Shown here: one piece after another, positions 33,683 to 41,598 of the stretch
Numbering within the stretch: position 1 is the stretch's first letter
Layout: the number at the start of each line of letters is the position of its first letter
Assembly: GCA_902791475.1 (NCBI GenBank)
Contig: CADAWC010000007.1
Span: forward strand, 42,746 to 106,745
DNA from: Fibrobacter succinogenes
GTDB lineage: Bacteria > Fibrobacterota > Fibrobacteria > Fibrobacterales > Fibrobacteraceae
Direction of reading: 5' to 3'
DNA: 64,000 nt
The notes under the pieces: model-generated
What the model saw: the letters and a program-made list of their open reading frames with translations, nothing else
Told to the model about the DNA's origin: nothing
Database searches by the model: none
Made by a program: the position numbers and the translations under genes

Positions 33683-36118
33683 ATGAAAGTTTCTTTGAAT
33701 TGGCTTAGACGTCACGTTGACCTTCCGGAATCTGCGGAAGATGTCGCAAAGGCGCTCACCTCCATCGGTCTCGAAGTTGAAGGCATGGAAGAACCGGGCA
33801 AGGTCTATGACAAGTTGCTCGTTGCAAAGGTTCTCACTTGCGATCCGCACCCGGATAGCGATCACTTGCACATCACTACCGTGAACGACGGCACGAACAC
33901 CATCCAGGTTGTTTGCGGAGCCCCGAACGTCGCAGCAGGTCAGACGGTTGTGCTCGCCCCGATTGGCGCAGAACTCCCGCTCCCTGATGGCACCAAGCTC
34001 AAGATGAAGAAATCCAAGATTCGCGGCGTCGAAAGCTTCGGCATGATCTGCGCCGAAGACGAAATCGGCCTTTCTGACGACCACGGTGGAATCATGGTTC
34101 TCGACGATTCCATCCCGGCTGGTACGCCGTTCGTAAGCCTCGGCATGTACGATGTCTGCTTCGAACTGAACGTCACGCCGAACCGCCCGGACGCTCTTAG
34201 CCACCGCGGTGTCGCTCGCGAACTCGCCGCCAAGTTTAACCGTCCGCTCAAGCCGCTCGCTTACAACTTCAAGGAAGATTCCGAAGCAGCCAGTTCCGCT
34301 ATCAGCCTCGAAGTCGTTCCGGGCTGCGGCTGCTCCCGCTATGTGGGTCGCGTCATCAAGGACGTGAAGGTTGAAAAGTCCCCGGCATGGCTTGCTAAGC
34401 TTTTGCACGCTGTCGGCATGAACAGCATCAACAACGTCGTCGATATCACGAACTTCATCTTGATGGACGTCGGTCAGCCGCTCCACAGCTTTGATATGGA
34501 CCAGCTCCACGGCAACAAGATCAAGGTCCGTCGCGCAGTCAAAGGCGAGCATATTGAAACGATCGACCACACAGCACACGAACTCATCGAAAACGACCTC
34601 GTGATTTGCGATGGTGACCGTCCGGCTTGCGTCGCTGGCGTGATGGGCGGTGTCGAATCCGAAATCGTCGACGCGACGAAGAACGTGTTCCTCGAAAGCG
34701 CATGGTTCAACCCGACCGTTATCCGCAAGCAGGCCAAGCGCCTCTGCATTTCTACGGACTCCAGCTACCGCTTCGAACGCGAAATTGACTTTGCAACGCA
34801 GGACGAATACAGCAAGTACGCTTGCGCCATGATCCAGGAAGTCGCTGGTGGCCGCATCCTCAAGGGTTCCGTCGAATACACCGGCGAAGACCACAAGAAG
34901 GAAAACAACCAGGTCACACTCCGCGTCGCTCGCGCCGCCAAGGTCATCGGCATGGAAGTTTCCGCCGAACAGATTGAAAAGTTCCTCACGGGTATCGCTC
35001 TCGAAGTCGTGAAGAAGGACGCCGAATCTCTCACGTTCAAGATTCCGAGCTTCCGCCCGGACCTCGAACGCGAAGTCGACCTCATCGAAGAAATCGCTCG
35101 CCTCATCGGCTTTGACAACATTCCGTACAGCTTGCCGAAGTTCACGATGCAGCCGAACGAACTCCCAGCTATCGAAGTTTTGAACCGCAAGATCCGCAAG
35201 ACGCTTTCTGCCATGGGTCTCCACGAATGCTTGAGCCTCCGCTTCACAAGCAAGGCACGCACCGAAGCCCTCTTTGGCCCTGAAAGTGACGACCGTCGCA
35301 GCAAGCCGGCTCTCCTCTTGAATCCGCTTTCCGAAGAACTCGGTGCTGTGCCGACAAGCCTCCTCCCGAACTTGCTCAAGGCCGTTGCCGAAAACGAAAA
35401 GAACCGTCCGGGTTCTGTTCGTCTGTTCGAAGTTGCCAAGGGACAGTTCAAGCGCGCTCGCAAGGACGAACGCGATCCGGGCTTTGACGAATCCAACCTC
35501 GTCGCCCTCACCATCGCCGGTAACTTTGACACCGATCCGCTCAACGACAAGCCGAAGCAGATTGACTTTGCCGCTTTCAAAGGCTTTGTCCAGAGCTTCT
35601 TCAAGCGCCTCGGCCTCGTCGTGGAATTCCGCGCCGCCGCAAAGCCGGAACTTTTCCTCCACCCGGGCAAGCAGGCAGAAATTGTCTGCAACGGCACGAT
35701 TCTTGGAACGATGGGCGAGCTCCACCCGAACTGCCTCAAGGCTAACGAAATCAGCTATGAGACTTACGTGATGGAAGCCGACATGGACAAGATGGAACAT
35801 GAAAGCCACAAGAAGATTGTGTTCCAGCCGTTCAGCCGCCAGGTGCCCTCGACCCGCGACATCTCTATCGAAGTTGCCAAGTCGATGACTCACGAAGACG
35901 TGCTCGCCCGCATCAAGGCTCTCAACCCGAAGAACCTCGCAAAGATTACTCTCAAGAGCATCTACGAAGGTGAAAAGATTGAAGCAGGCAAGAAGAACAT
36001 GGTCTATAGCCTCACCTACCAGGCCATGGACCGCACGCTCACGGACGACGAAGTCAACAAGGCTCACAACAAGCTCCGCGACAAGCTCGTTCAAAACGGC
36101 GACATCGTTCTCCGCTAG
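33683..36118 (+). CDS. pheT: Phenylalanyl-tRNA synthetase beta subunit
   Basis: 811 residues, full length. The N-terminal tRNA-binding EMAP-like domain (about 40-150, with CDPHPDSDHLHITTVNDG) is followed by B3/B4 editing (GVMGG), B5 and the catalytic-like core, ending with the FDX anticodon-binding domain (RQVPSTRDISIEV..YSLTYQAMDRTLTDDEVN). It pairs with PheS to charge tRNA-Phe. The pheS gene is not in this window, an unlinked arrangement compared with the common pheST operon. Confidence 0.96.
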   Translation: MKVSLNWLRRHVDLPESAEDVAKALTSIGLEVEGMEEPGKVYDKLLVAKVLTCDPHPDSDHLHITTVNDGTNTIQVVCGAPNVAAGQTVVLAPIGAELPLPDGTKLKMKKSKIRGVESFGMICAEDEIGLSDDHGGIMVLDDSIPAGTPFVSLGMYDVCFELNVTPNRPDALSHRGVARELAAKFNRPLKPLAYNFKEDSEAASSAISLEVVPGCGCSRYVGRVIKDVKVEKSPAWLAKLLHAVGMNSINNVVDITNFILMDVGQPLHSFDMDQLHGNKIKVRRAVKGEHIETIDHTAHELIENDLVICDGDRPACVAGVMGGVESEIVDATKNVFLESAWFNPTVIRKQAKRLCISTDSSYRFEREIDFATQDEYSKYACAMIQEVAGGRILKGSVEYTGEDHKKENNQVTLRVARAAKVIGMEVSAEQIEKFLTGIALEVVKKDAESLTFKIPSFRPDLEREVDLIEEIARLIGFDNIPYSLPKFTMQPNELPAIEVLNRKIRKTLSAMGLHECLSLRFTSKARTEALFGPESDDRRSKPALLLNPLSEELGAVPTSLLPNLLKAVAENEKNRPGSVRLFEVAKGQFKRARKDERDPGFDESNLVALTIAGNFDTDPLNDKPKQIDFAAFKGFVQSFFKRLGLVVEFRAAAKPELFLHPGKQAEIVCNGTILGTMGELHPNCLKANEISYETYVMEADMDKMEHESHKKIVFQPFSRQVPSTRDISIEVAKSMTHEDVLARIKALNPKNLAKITLKSIYEGEKIEAGKKNMVYSLTYQAMDRTLTDDEVNKAHNKLRDKLVQNGDIVLR

Positions 36119-36153
36119 TAGCGACTGCGACTGCGCCACAACTAATAATTACA

Positions 36154-36185
36154 AGAAACGCTCCCGATGGGAGCGTTTCTTTTTT
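36154..36185 (+). terminator. Intrinsic terminator of pheT
   Basis: A perfect 12-bp stem AGAAACGCTCCC / GGGAGCGTTTCT with a 3-nt loop (GAT), followed by TTTTT. Confidence 0.93.
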
Positions 36186-36221
36186 ATTACTTGATCTAAA
36201 ATTTTGCACCCGACAAAGGGT

Positions 36222-36605
36222 TTAATTTAAGCCAAGTTGTTCGCGTACATTCTTAATAAATTCATATTCTTCGGGCGATATATTAGTCCTGTTGTAGTCT
36301 TCGTGCGAAGCATTCGCAATACGGACCATGCAGTTTATCACGAGAACCTTTGAATCACGGGACTGCGACTGAAGAGCCTTGACGCAAGCCTTAGTACGGT
36401 CGCTTGCCGACTTGAAGCTTGCATAAAGGTTGTTGAATTCGTCCCAACTGGCGTTCGGAGTCACTTCGTCATGAATCTTGTCGAGTTCTGCACTTTCCGC
36501 TTCCGTAGCCGAGGCAGCACCCGGCAAAAGCTGTTCATTTTCGTGGTTATGCGAAAGGCAGGCTGTCTGCCAGCACAAAATCAAAAGCGCCATATCAAAA
36601 TTCAT
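36222..36605 (-). CDS. Small exported hypothetical protein
   Basis: 127 residues, not recognised. The N-terminus MALLILCWQTACLSHN is short and hydrophobic with a Cys, so it could be a lipoprotein or cleaved signal. The rest is predicted helical and charged (WDEFNNLYASFKSASDRTKACVKALQ). GAGG 5 nt before ATG 36605 supports the start. It is convergent with pheT and divergent from dnaX. Confidence 0.6.
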   Translation of the reverse strand: MNFDMALLILCWQTACLSHNHENEQLLPGAASATEAESAELDKIHDEVTPNASWDEFNNLYASFKSASDRTKACVKALQSQSRDSKVLVINCMVRIANASHEDYNRTNISPEEYEFIKNVREQLGLN

Positions 36606-36741
36606 AAGTACCTCTGTTTGACTAATTACATTTATAAAGATACGAAAATTAAGCGCCGATGGCGTAGTCTTTAGTCAATAGCTATTAGTTACTAGAAACT
36701 CTTAACTAAAAAATCCTGATTACTTTACTATATTAAACAGC

Positions 36742-38469
36742 ATGGCATACATCGCAATGGCGCGTAAGTGGCGCCCGCAATCATTCAGCGATATGGTCGG
36801 TCAGGAACATATCGCAAAGACTCTTGAGAACGCCATTCAGGGCGGTCGTCTCCATCATGCATTCCTTTTTACCGGCACCCGTGGTGTGGGCAAGACTACT
36901 AGCGCCCGCATCCTCGCCCGCACGCTCAACTGCAAGGGCAATGACCCGCTGCACCCGTGTGGGCAGTGCGACAGCTGCAAGGATATCGCCGGCGGAAACC
37001 CGATGGACGTCTATGAAATAGATGCGGCCTCCAACACCAGCGTCGACAACATCCGCGATGTGATTGAACGTGTGCAGTACCCGCCCGTCATCGGCAAGTA
37101 CAAGATTTTCATCATCGACGAAGTCCACATGCTCTCGACAGGCGCCTTCAACGCTCTCCTCAAGACGCTCGAAGAACCGCCGTCCCACGTGATTTTCATC
37201 TTTGCAACGACCGAAGTCAACAAGGTTCCGCAGACAATCTTGAGCCGCGTGCAGCGCTTTGACTTCAAGCGCCTGACCGTGGACCAGATCCGCAGCCGCC
37301 TCCGCTACATTTGCGAACAGGAAGGCATCAAGGCCACCGACGAAGCTCTCGACATCTTTGCCGAAAAGGCCGACGGTTCCATGCGTGACGGTCTCACCTA
37401 CTTTGACCAGGCATACGCCTTTACCGGGAACGAAATGACCGCGGAATCCGTCCGCTCTGTGCTCGGCATCCCGCCTGTAGAACTTTTCTTCTCGCTCATC
37501 CAGTCCATCGAGAACCACGACATCAAGGGTTGCTTCCGCATGGTGGATGACGCTGTGAAAATCGGGATCGAGTTCATCCCGCTGCTCGACGGCTTTGGCA
37601 AGTTCCTCCGCAATTTGCTCTACGCCCGCCTCGACGCCTTCACGCCGGATGCACTCAACATCACCGAAGAACTTTACACCAAGTACAAGAGCTGCGCACA
37701 AAGTCTTACGAACGGCGACATCCTCCGCATCAGCAAGATGCTTATCGACTTGCAGGGTACGCTCCGCTACAGCACGAACCCGCGACTCCTTGTCGAAACG
37801 ACGTTCGCCCGAATGGCTTGGCTCGACCGACTGGTCGATTTGCGAAAAGCTCTTGCAGCGATTAACGATCCTAAAAGCGCCGAAAACGACGCGGTAAAAA
37901 AAAAAGTAACTGAAGTCAGCGCCATGATAGACGCCCAGGAAGAAGTCCAGGCGTCTTATGATGACCCATTTGCAGGCTACGATCAAGGTGGCGTGCAGGC
38001 ATTTTCACGTTACGAGATTGCCGCCGCATGGCCATCCATCCTCTCCAACATCGCTAACGACGGCGACTACGTGTTCTCCGCCGCCATTGCAGGCACAACG
38101 CTTGAAACAGGCGACCCCGAACAGAACCCGTTCCCGATTGCGCTCACCTACGCGGGCACAACCGAGAATGCCGAAAACTGGGGCTACCGCCAGATGACGG
38201 AGCACCCCGAATACGTTGAACGCGTGACACGCATTTTGGAAGACCGCCTACAAACAAAGATTGCACTTTCCATCCGCACGCGCGCCTTCACCGAGAGCGA
38301 ACTTGCCGAGCAGCGCGCCGCCAAGATGAGCCCGTACGAACTCGATTTGGAAAAGGAACCGGGACTCGCCAAGCTCCAGCAGATGTTTGCAACGGAACTC
38401 GTTTTCACCAAAAAACTCAAGAAAGCGGCCATCGTTTCACAATGCGACGACGAGGATTGCGACGCATAG
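36742..38469 (+). CDS. dnaX: DNA polymerase III subunits gamma and tau
   Basis: 575 residues. AAA+ clamp-loader motor with Walker A GTRGVGKTTSAR (about 47-58), the zinc module C..HPCGQCDSC (about 64-81), Walker B IFIIDEVHML (about 121-130) and the SRC-like ILSRVQRFDF. Domains I-III end near residue 370; the C-terminal part would be the tau-specific region. An A10 tract at codons 385-388 should allow slippage into early stops, giving a gamma-like form of about 388-390 residues. ybaB follows, as in many bacteria. Confidence 0.96.
   Translation: MAYIAMARKWRPQSFSDMVGQEHIAKTLENAIQGGRLHHAFLFTGTRGVGKTTSARILARTLNCKGNDPLHPCGQCDSCKDIAGGNPMDVYEIDAASNTSVDNIRDVIERVQYPPVIGKYKIFIIDEVHMLSTGAFNALLKTLEEPPSHVIFIFATTEVNKVPQTILSRVQRFDFKRLTVDQIRSRLRYICEQEGIKATDEALDIFAEKADGSMRDGLTYFDQAYAFTGNEMTAESVRSVLGIPPVELFFSLIQSIENHDIKGCFRMVDDAVKIGIEFIPLLDGFGKFLRNLLYARLDAFTPDALNITEELYTKYKSCAQSLTNGDILRISKMLIDLQGTLRYSTNPRLLVETTFARMAWLDRLVDLRKALAAINDPKSAENDAVKKKVTEVSAMIDAQEEVQASYDDPFAGYDQGGVQAFSRYEIAAAWPSILSNIANDGDYVFSAAIAGTTLETGDPEQNPFPIALTYAGTTENAENWGYRQMTEHPEYVERVTRILEDRLQTKIALSIRTRAFTESELAEQRAAKMSPYELDLEKEPGLAKLQQMFATELVFTKKLKKAAIVSQCDDEDCDA
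37896..37905 (+). promoter_or_regulatory. A10 slippage site within dnaX
   Basis: Ten consecutive A read as GTA AAA AAA AAA GTA in frame. One extra A (or a -1 shift) gives AGT AAC TGA; one fewer A (or +1) gives TAA at once. A 7-bp stem AGACGCC / GGCGTCT lies at 37929-37956. Comparable homopolymers cause programmed slippage in dnaX of Thermus, and A-AAA-AAG does so in E. coli. Confidence 0.7.
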
Positions 38470-38475
38470 ATTATC

Positions 38476-38640
38476 ATGGACCCTATCGGTCGCAAGCTCC
38501 CTCCAGGGTGACAATTAAAACGTCATCCTGGAACGAAACGTAGTGTAGTGATAGGATCCAACCAAATAAAAATTCTATAATTACGAATGGAAAACAGTCA
38601 TCCTGACACGCAAGTGGAAGGATCCAATAACCTTTAATAC
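38476..38640. repeat. CTATCGG / GTCATCC-GGATCC dispersed repeats
   Basis: ATGGACCCTATCGGTC..CTCCAGGGTGACA, then GTCATCCTGG..GGATCCAA and GTCATCCTGACA..GGATCCAA. Related sequences are at 46290-46381 and 46672-46735. They separate dnaX from ybaB, so the two genes may not be strictly co-transcribed. Confidence 0.7.
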
Positions 38641-38663
38641 ACTCAAAAAGCGAGGATATATTC

Positions 38664-38972
38664 ATGGACATGAGCAAGATGCTTAAGGACCTTCAGAAAA
38701 TGCAGAGCAAGATGCTTAAGGCACAAAACGACCTCAAGGCACAAAGCTTTGACGCCGAAGCCGGTGGCGGAATGGTGAAGGTCGCCATGAACGGAAAGGG
38801 CGTACTCACGATGGTGAAGATCAATCCGGATGCCGTCGACAAGGACGATGTAGAAGCTCTCGAAGACCTCATTATGGCAGCCGTGAACTCCGCCGTCAAG
38901 AAGAAAGACGACGCCCAGCAGGCAAGCATTTCGGACATCACTGGCGGCATGAAAATCCCCGGTTTGATGTAA
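38664..38972 (+). CDS. YbaB/EbfC family nucleoid-associated protein
   Basis: 102 residues. Pattern of the family: helical N-terminus MLKDLQKMQSKMLKAQNDL, the central GGGMVKVAMNGKG sheet, and a C-terminal SDITGGMKIPGLM. It is a dimeric DNA-binding protein. Its position after dnaX is conserved across bacteria (dnaX-ybaB-recR), although recR is absent here. An AGCGAGG lies upstream of ATG 38664. Confidence 0.94.
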   Translation: MDMSKMLKDLQKMQSKMLKAQNDLKAQSFDAEAGGGMVKVAMNGKGVLTMVKINPDAVDKDDVEALEDLIMAAVNSAVKKKDDAQQASISDITGGMKIPGLM

Positions 38973-39048
38973 TTTTCGCCAAATTTCGCAAAAATTCGCA
39001 AATTCGGATGCACTTCATCCCCAATATTTGCGTTTCATCAAAAACAGA

Positions 39049-39083
39049 AAAAAGCCCCCTTATGAAAAGGGTGCTTTTTTTTT
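39049..39083 (+). terminator. Intrinsic terminator after ybaB
   Basis: AAAAAGCCCCCTT / AAGGGTGCTTTTT hairpin with an ATGAA loop and a T9 tract, just before the TolC-family gene. Confidence 0.85.
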
Positions 39084-39116
39084 ACATTTGGCTAGCTTAA
39101 TATATTAGGAGAACGA

Positions 39117-40508
39117 ATGTCAAGGAAATTTTTAGTCCTTTCTGCCCTCGCTTTAGGGCTGATGGTACCGGCCTCGGCAAAAGTCTACACTCGAGATGAG
39201 GCGATCAAGACCGCCATGGAAAATTCTTCGGACATCAAAACCGCCGAAGAAGATCTCGTTTCTGCAAATTCCCAAGTAGACGCTGGGTATGGTAACGCCT
39301 ACCCGTCCATTGACCTTAGCGCCAATGTAACCCGTATTTTCGGGCTTGATGACGTCAAGCTTGGCACCCCCATGGCCGACGCCGCCAAGGATTCCACTTT
39401 GGGCGCCAACAAGTTCGATAAAGAACGTGTCGCTCCGGCTCTAGACAAGATGATCAATGGTATGAGCACACAAGGTTACCGCTGGCAGTCCAGCGTGGGC
39501 CTCACGCTAACCCAGGTGCTCTACGCCGCAGGCAAGGTTGGTACAGCGATCGATATCGCCAAGGCCTATAAGCACTTGCAAGAGGTCAACCTCGAAAATA
39601 CGAAGTCGAATGTCCGCTACGAAGTCGATAACGCTTTTGACCAGCTCATTTACTTGGATTCCTCCATCGCCATTGTTGACGAAAGCATGAAGATTACACA
39701 AGACAACATTGACTTTGTGGAACAAGGCGTTAAGAGCGGACTTGCTACAGAACTTGATTTCGCTAGAGTTCAGCTCGCCATGGAAGCCCTCAAGGTAGAC
39801 AGAAAGACACTCGAAGACAAGCGCCTCCTTGCCAAGAACGCACTCCTCAACACCATGGGTCTTGACTGGGACAACGACGTTCAATTCAACGGAGAACTCC
39901 GTAGCCCGGAATCCAACCTCCCGTACCCGGACACCTCCATGGCAAGCGTCAAACAGCGTCGTAGAGAATTGGTGATGCTCCAAGCTACCGAAACGATGAA
40001 AGAAAAGAACATCGAAATCGAAGAAGGTGGCTACAAGCCGACAATCGCTTTGGTTGGTGGTCTCAAGTACGCAAACAACCAAAACAAGATTACCGAATGG
40101 GATGCACCGAAATGGGACAAGCTCAATAAATACGTTTCTTTGAACTTGTCGATGAACCTTTTCAATGGCATGCAGACCAAGGAAGCAGTGGTCCAAGCTA
40201 AATCCAGCCTCCGCAGCACCCAGATCCAGAAGGAAACTGCAGAACGTGGCTTCCGCGTGCAAATCGAAAGCTGCGCACAGACACTCGCCTCCGCAGAACG
40301 CAATCTTGAAGTTTTGAAGAATAACATTGACCTGGCCCAGCGCATCTACGACATGACCGACGCGGCTTTCAGAAACGGCATGGAAACGCAGCTCAACCTG
40401 CTTACCGCCAACATGGACCTCCGCAAGGCAAAACTCAACTACTTGCAGGGGATTCTCAACTGGAACACCGCTTATAACGCACTGCTCCAAGCCACAGGTG
40501 AATACTAA
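39117..40508 (+). CDS. TolC-family outer-membrane efflux protein
   Basis: 463 residues. A signal peptide (SALALGLMVPASA, cleavage near 22) is followed by two helical TolC repeats: TAMENSSDIKTAEEDLVSAN early and YDMTDAAFRNGMETQLNLL late, with beta-strand VSLNLSMNLFNG in between. It forms the outer-membrane channel of a tripartite pump. AGGAG precedes ATG 39117. It is the first gene of an operon with the adaptor (20-nt gap) and RND pump genes. Confidence 0.92.
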   Translation: MSRKFLVLSALALGLMVPASAKVYTRDEAIKTAMENSSDIKTAEEDLVSANSQVDAGYGNAYPSIDLSANVTRIFGLDDVKLGTPMADAAKDSTLGANKFDKERVAPALDKMINGMSTQGYRWQSSVGLTLTQVLYAAGKVGTAIDIAKAYKHLQEVNLENTKSNVRYEVDNAFDQLIYLDSSIAIVDESMKITQDNIDFVEQGVKSGLATELDFARVQLAMEALKVDRKTLEDKRLLAKNALLNTMGLDWDNDVQFNGELRSPESNLPYPDTSMASVKQRRRELVMLQATETMKEKNIEIEEGGYKPTIALVGGLKYANNQNKITEWDAPKWDKLNKYVSLNLSMNLFNGMQTKEAVVQAKSSLRSTQIQKETAERGFRVQIESCAQTLASAERNLEVLKNNIDLAQRIYDMTDAAFRNGMETQLNLLTANMDLRKAKLNYLQGILNWNTAYNALLQATGEY

Positions 40509-40528
40509 GATTTAAGAGGAAGACAATC

Positions 40529-41578
40529 ATGAAGACCATTACAAAATCAATCATTACTATTTCTGCCCTGTCGCTCCTCCTCGCTGGATGCGGCGACGCT
40601 AAGAAAGACGCCAAGTCCGAGAAAAAAGTTTCGACCATCGAAGAAATCCAGAAGGTCAATGGCAAGCCTGCCCGCGTCGTGAAGGCAGCTACAGTCAAGC
40701 TCACAGACGTCCGCGCCTTCAGTGGCACCATCGAAGGTAGCCAGCAGACGACAGCAACCGCCAAGCTCGGAGACCCGATTGCCAAGATCAACGTCCGCGT
40801 TGGTTCCAAGGTCAAGAAAGACCAGGTTCTCGCGGAATTCGTCTTTACGGGCGACAACACGGCTTACCAGCAAGCAAAAGCAGCCATGGAACTGAACGAA
40901 AAGACCCTCGCCCGCACCAAGGAAGTGCAGGCAAAGGGCGGTGTCACTCAGAGCACCGTTGACCAGCTCGAAACCCAGATTAGCATATCCAAGATGCAAT
41001 TGGAAGCAGCCCGCCGTGCAACACTCGTTCTCGCACCTTCCTCCGGTACAATTACCGAAGTCAAGCACAAGGTCGGTGAAGTTCCGGGTGTCGGTGGAGC
41101 CATGTTCACCATCGCAAACCTCGACAAGGTGATTCTCAAGCTCAACGTCACAAGTTCCGAAATCGGCTTCTTCAAGAAGGGCGCCAAGGCAACAATCGAA
41201 CTCAACGGCGAAAAGCTCCAAGGCGAAGTGAGCCTCATCCCGCTTGCAGCAAACCCGATAACCCGCTTCTTCCCGGTCGAAGTGACCTTCAAGAACAAGA
41301 ACCGTAAGCTCCTCCCAGGCATGTACCTCACCACAAAGATTGACGCCCGCGAAGTTACAGGCGTTACCGTCCCTGTCGAAGCCATTGTCTATAGCAACGG
41401 CGTGAACTCGGTCTGGACAGTCGATAGCGAAGGCAAGGCCAAGCGCAAAATCGTGCAACTCGGAGTGCAAACCAAGACCGACATCCAAATCAAGGATGGC
41501 CTTAGCGAAGGCGACGTCGTGATGGTCGAAGGCCAGAACCGCATGAACGATGGCGACAAGGTGCTGATCGTCGAATAA
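40529..41578 (+). CDS. RND efflux periplasmic adaptor (membrane fusion) lipoprotein
   Basis: 349 residues. A lipoprotein signal SLLLAGCGD has Cys at about 21. Biotinyl-lipoyl halves (INVRVGSKVKKDQVLAEF and the later APSSGTITEVKHKVGE) flank a coiled-coil hairpin, followed by beta-barrel (ITRFFPVEVTFKNKNRKLLPGMY) and membrane-proximal domains. It links the inner-membrane pump to the TolC-like channel. AGAGG precedes ATG 40529; the pump gene follows after 20 nt. Confidence 0.93.
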   Translation: MKTITKSIITISALSLLLAGCGDAKKDAKSEKKVSTIEEIQKVNGKPARVVKAATVKLTDVRAFSGTIEGSQQTTATAKLGDPIAKINVRVGSKVKKDQVLAEFVFTGDNTAYQQAKAAMELNEKTLARTKEVQAKGGVTQSTVDQLETQISISKMQLEAARRATLVLAPSSGTITEVKHKVGEVPGVGGAMFTIANLDKVILKLNVTSSEIGFFKKGAKATIELNGEKLQGEVSLIPLAANPITRFFPVEVTFKNKNRKLLPGMYLTTKIDAREVTGVTVPVEAIVYSNGVNSVWTVDSEGKAKRKIVQLGVQTKTDIQIKDGLSEGDVVMVEGQNRMNDGDKVLIVE

Positions 41579-41598
41579 TCGACACTGGAGTATAGTCA

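Noticed and set aside
33668..36139. 823-codon open frame opposite pheT
   Set aside because: Mirror of pheT codon use; composition is His/Val/Phe-rich with no motif.
36781..37986. 401-codon frame opposite dnaX
   Set aside because: Shadow of dnaX; no domain or ribosome site.
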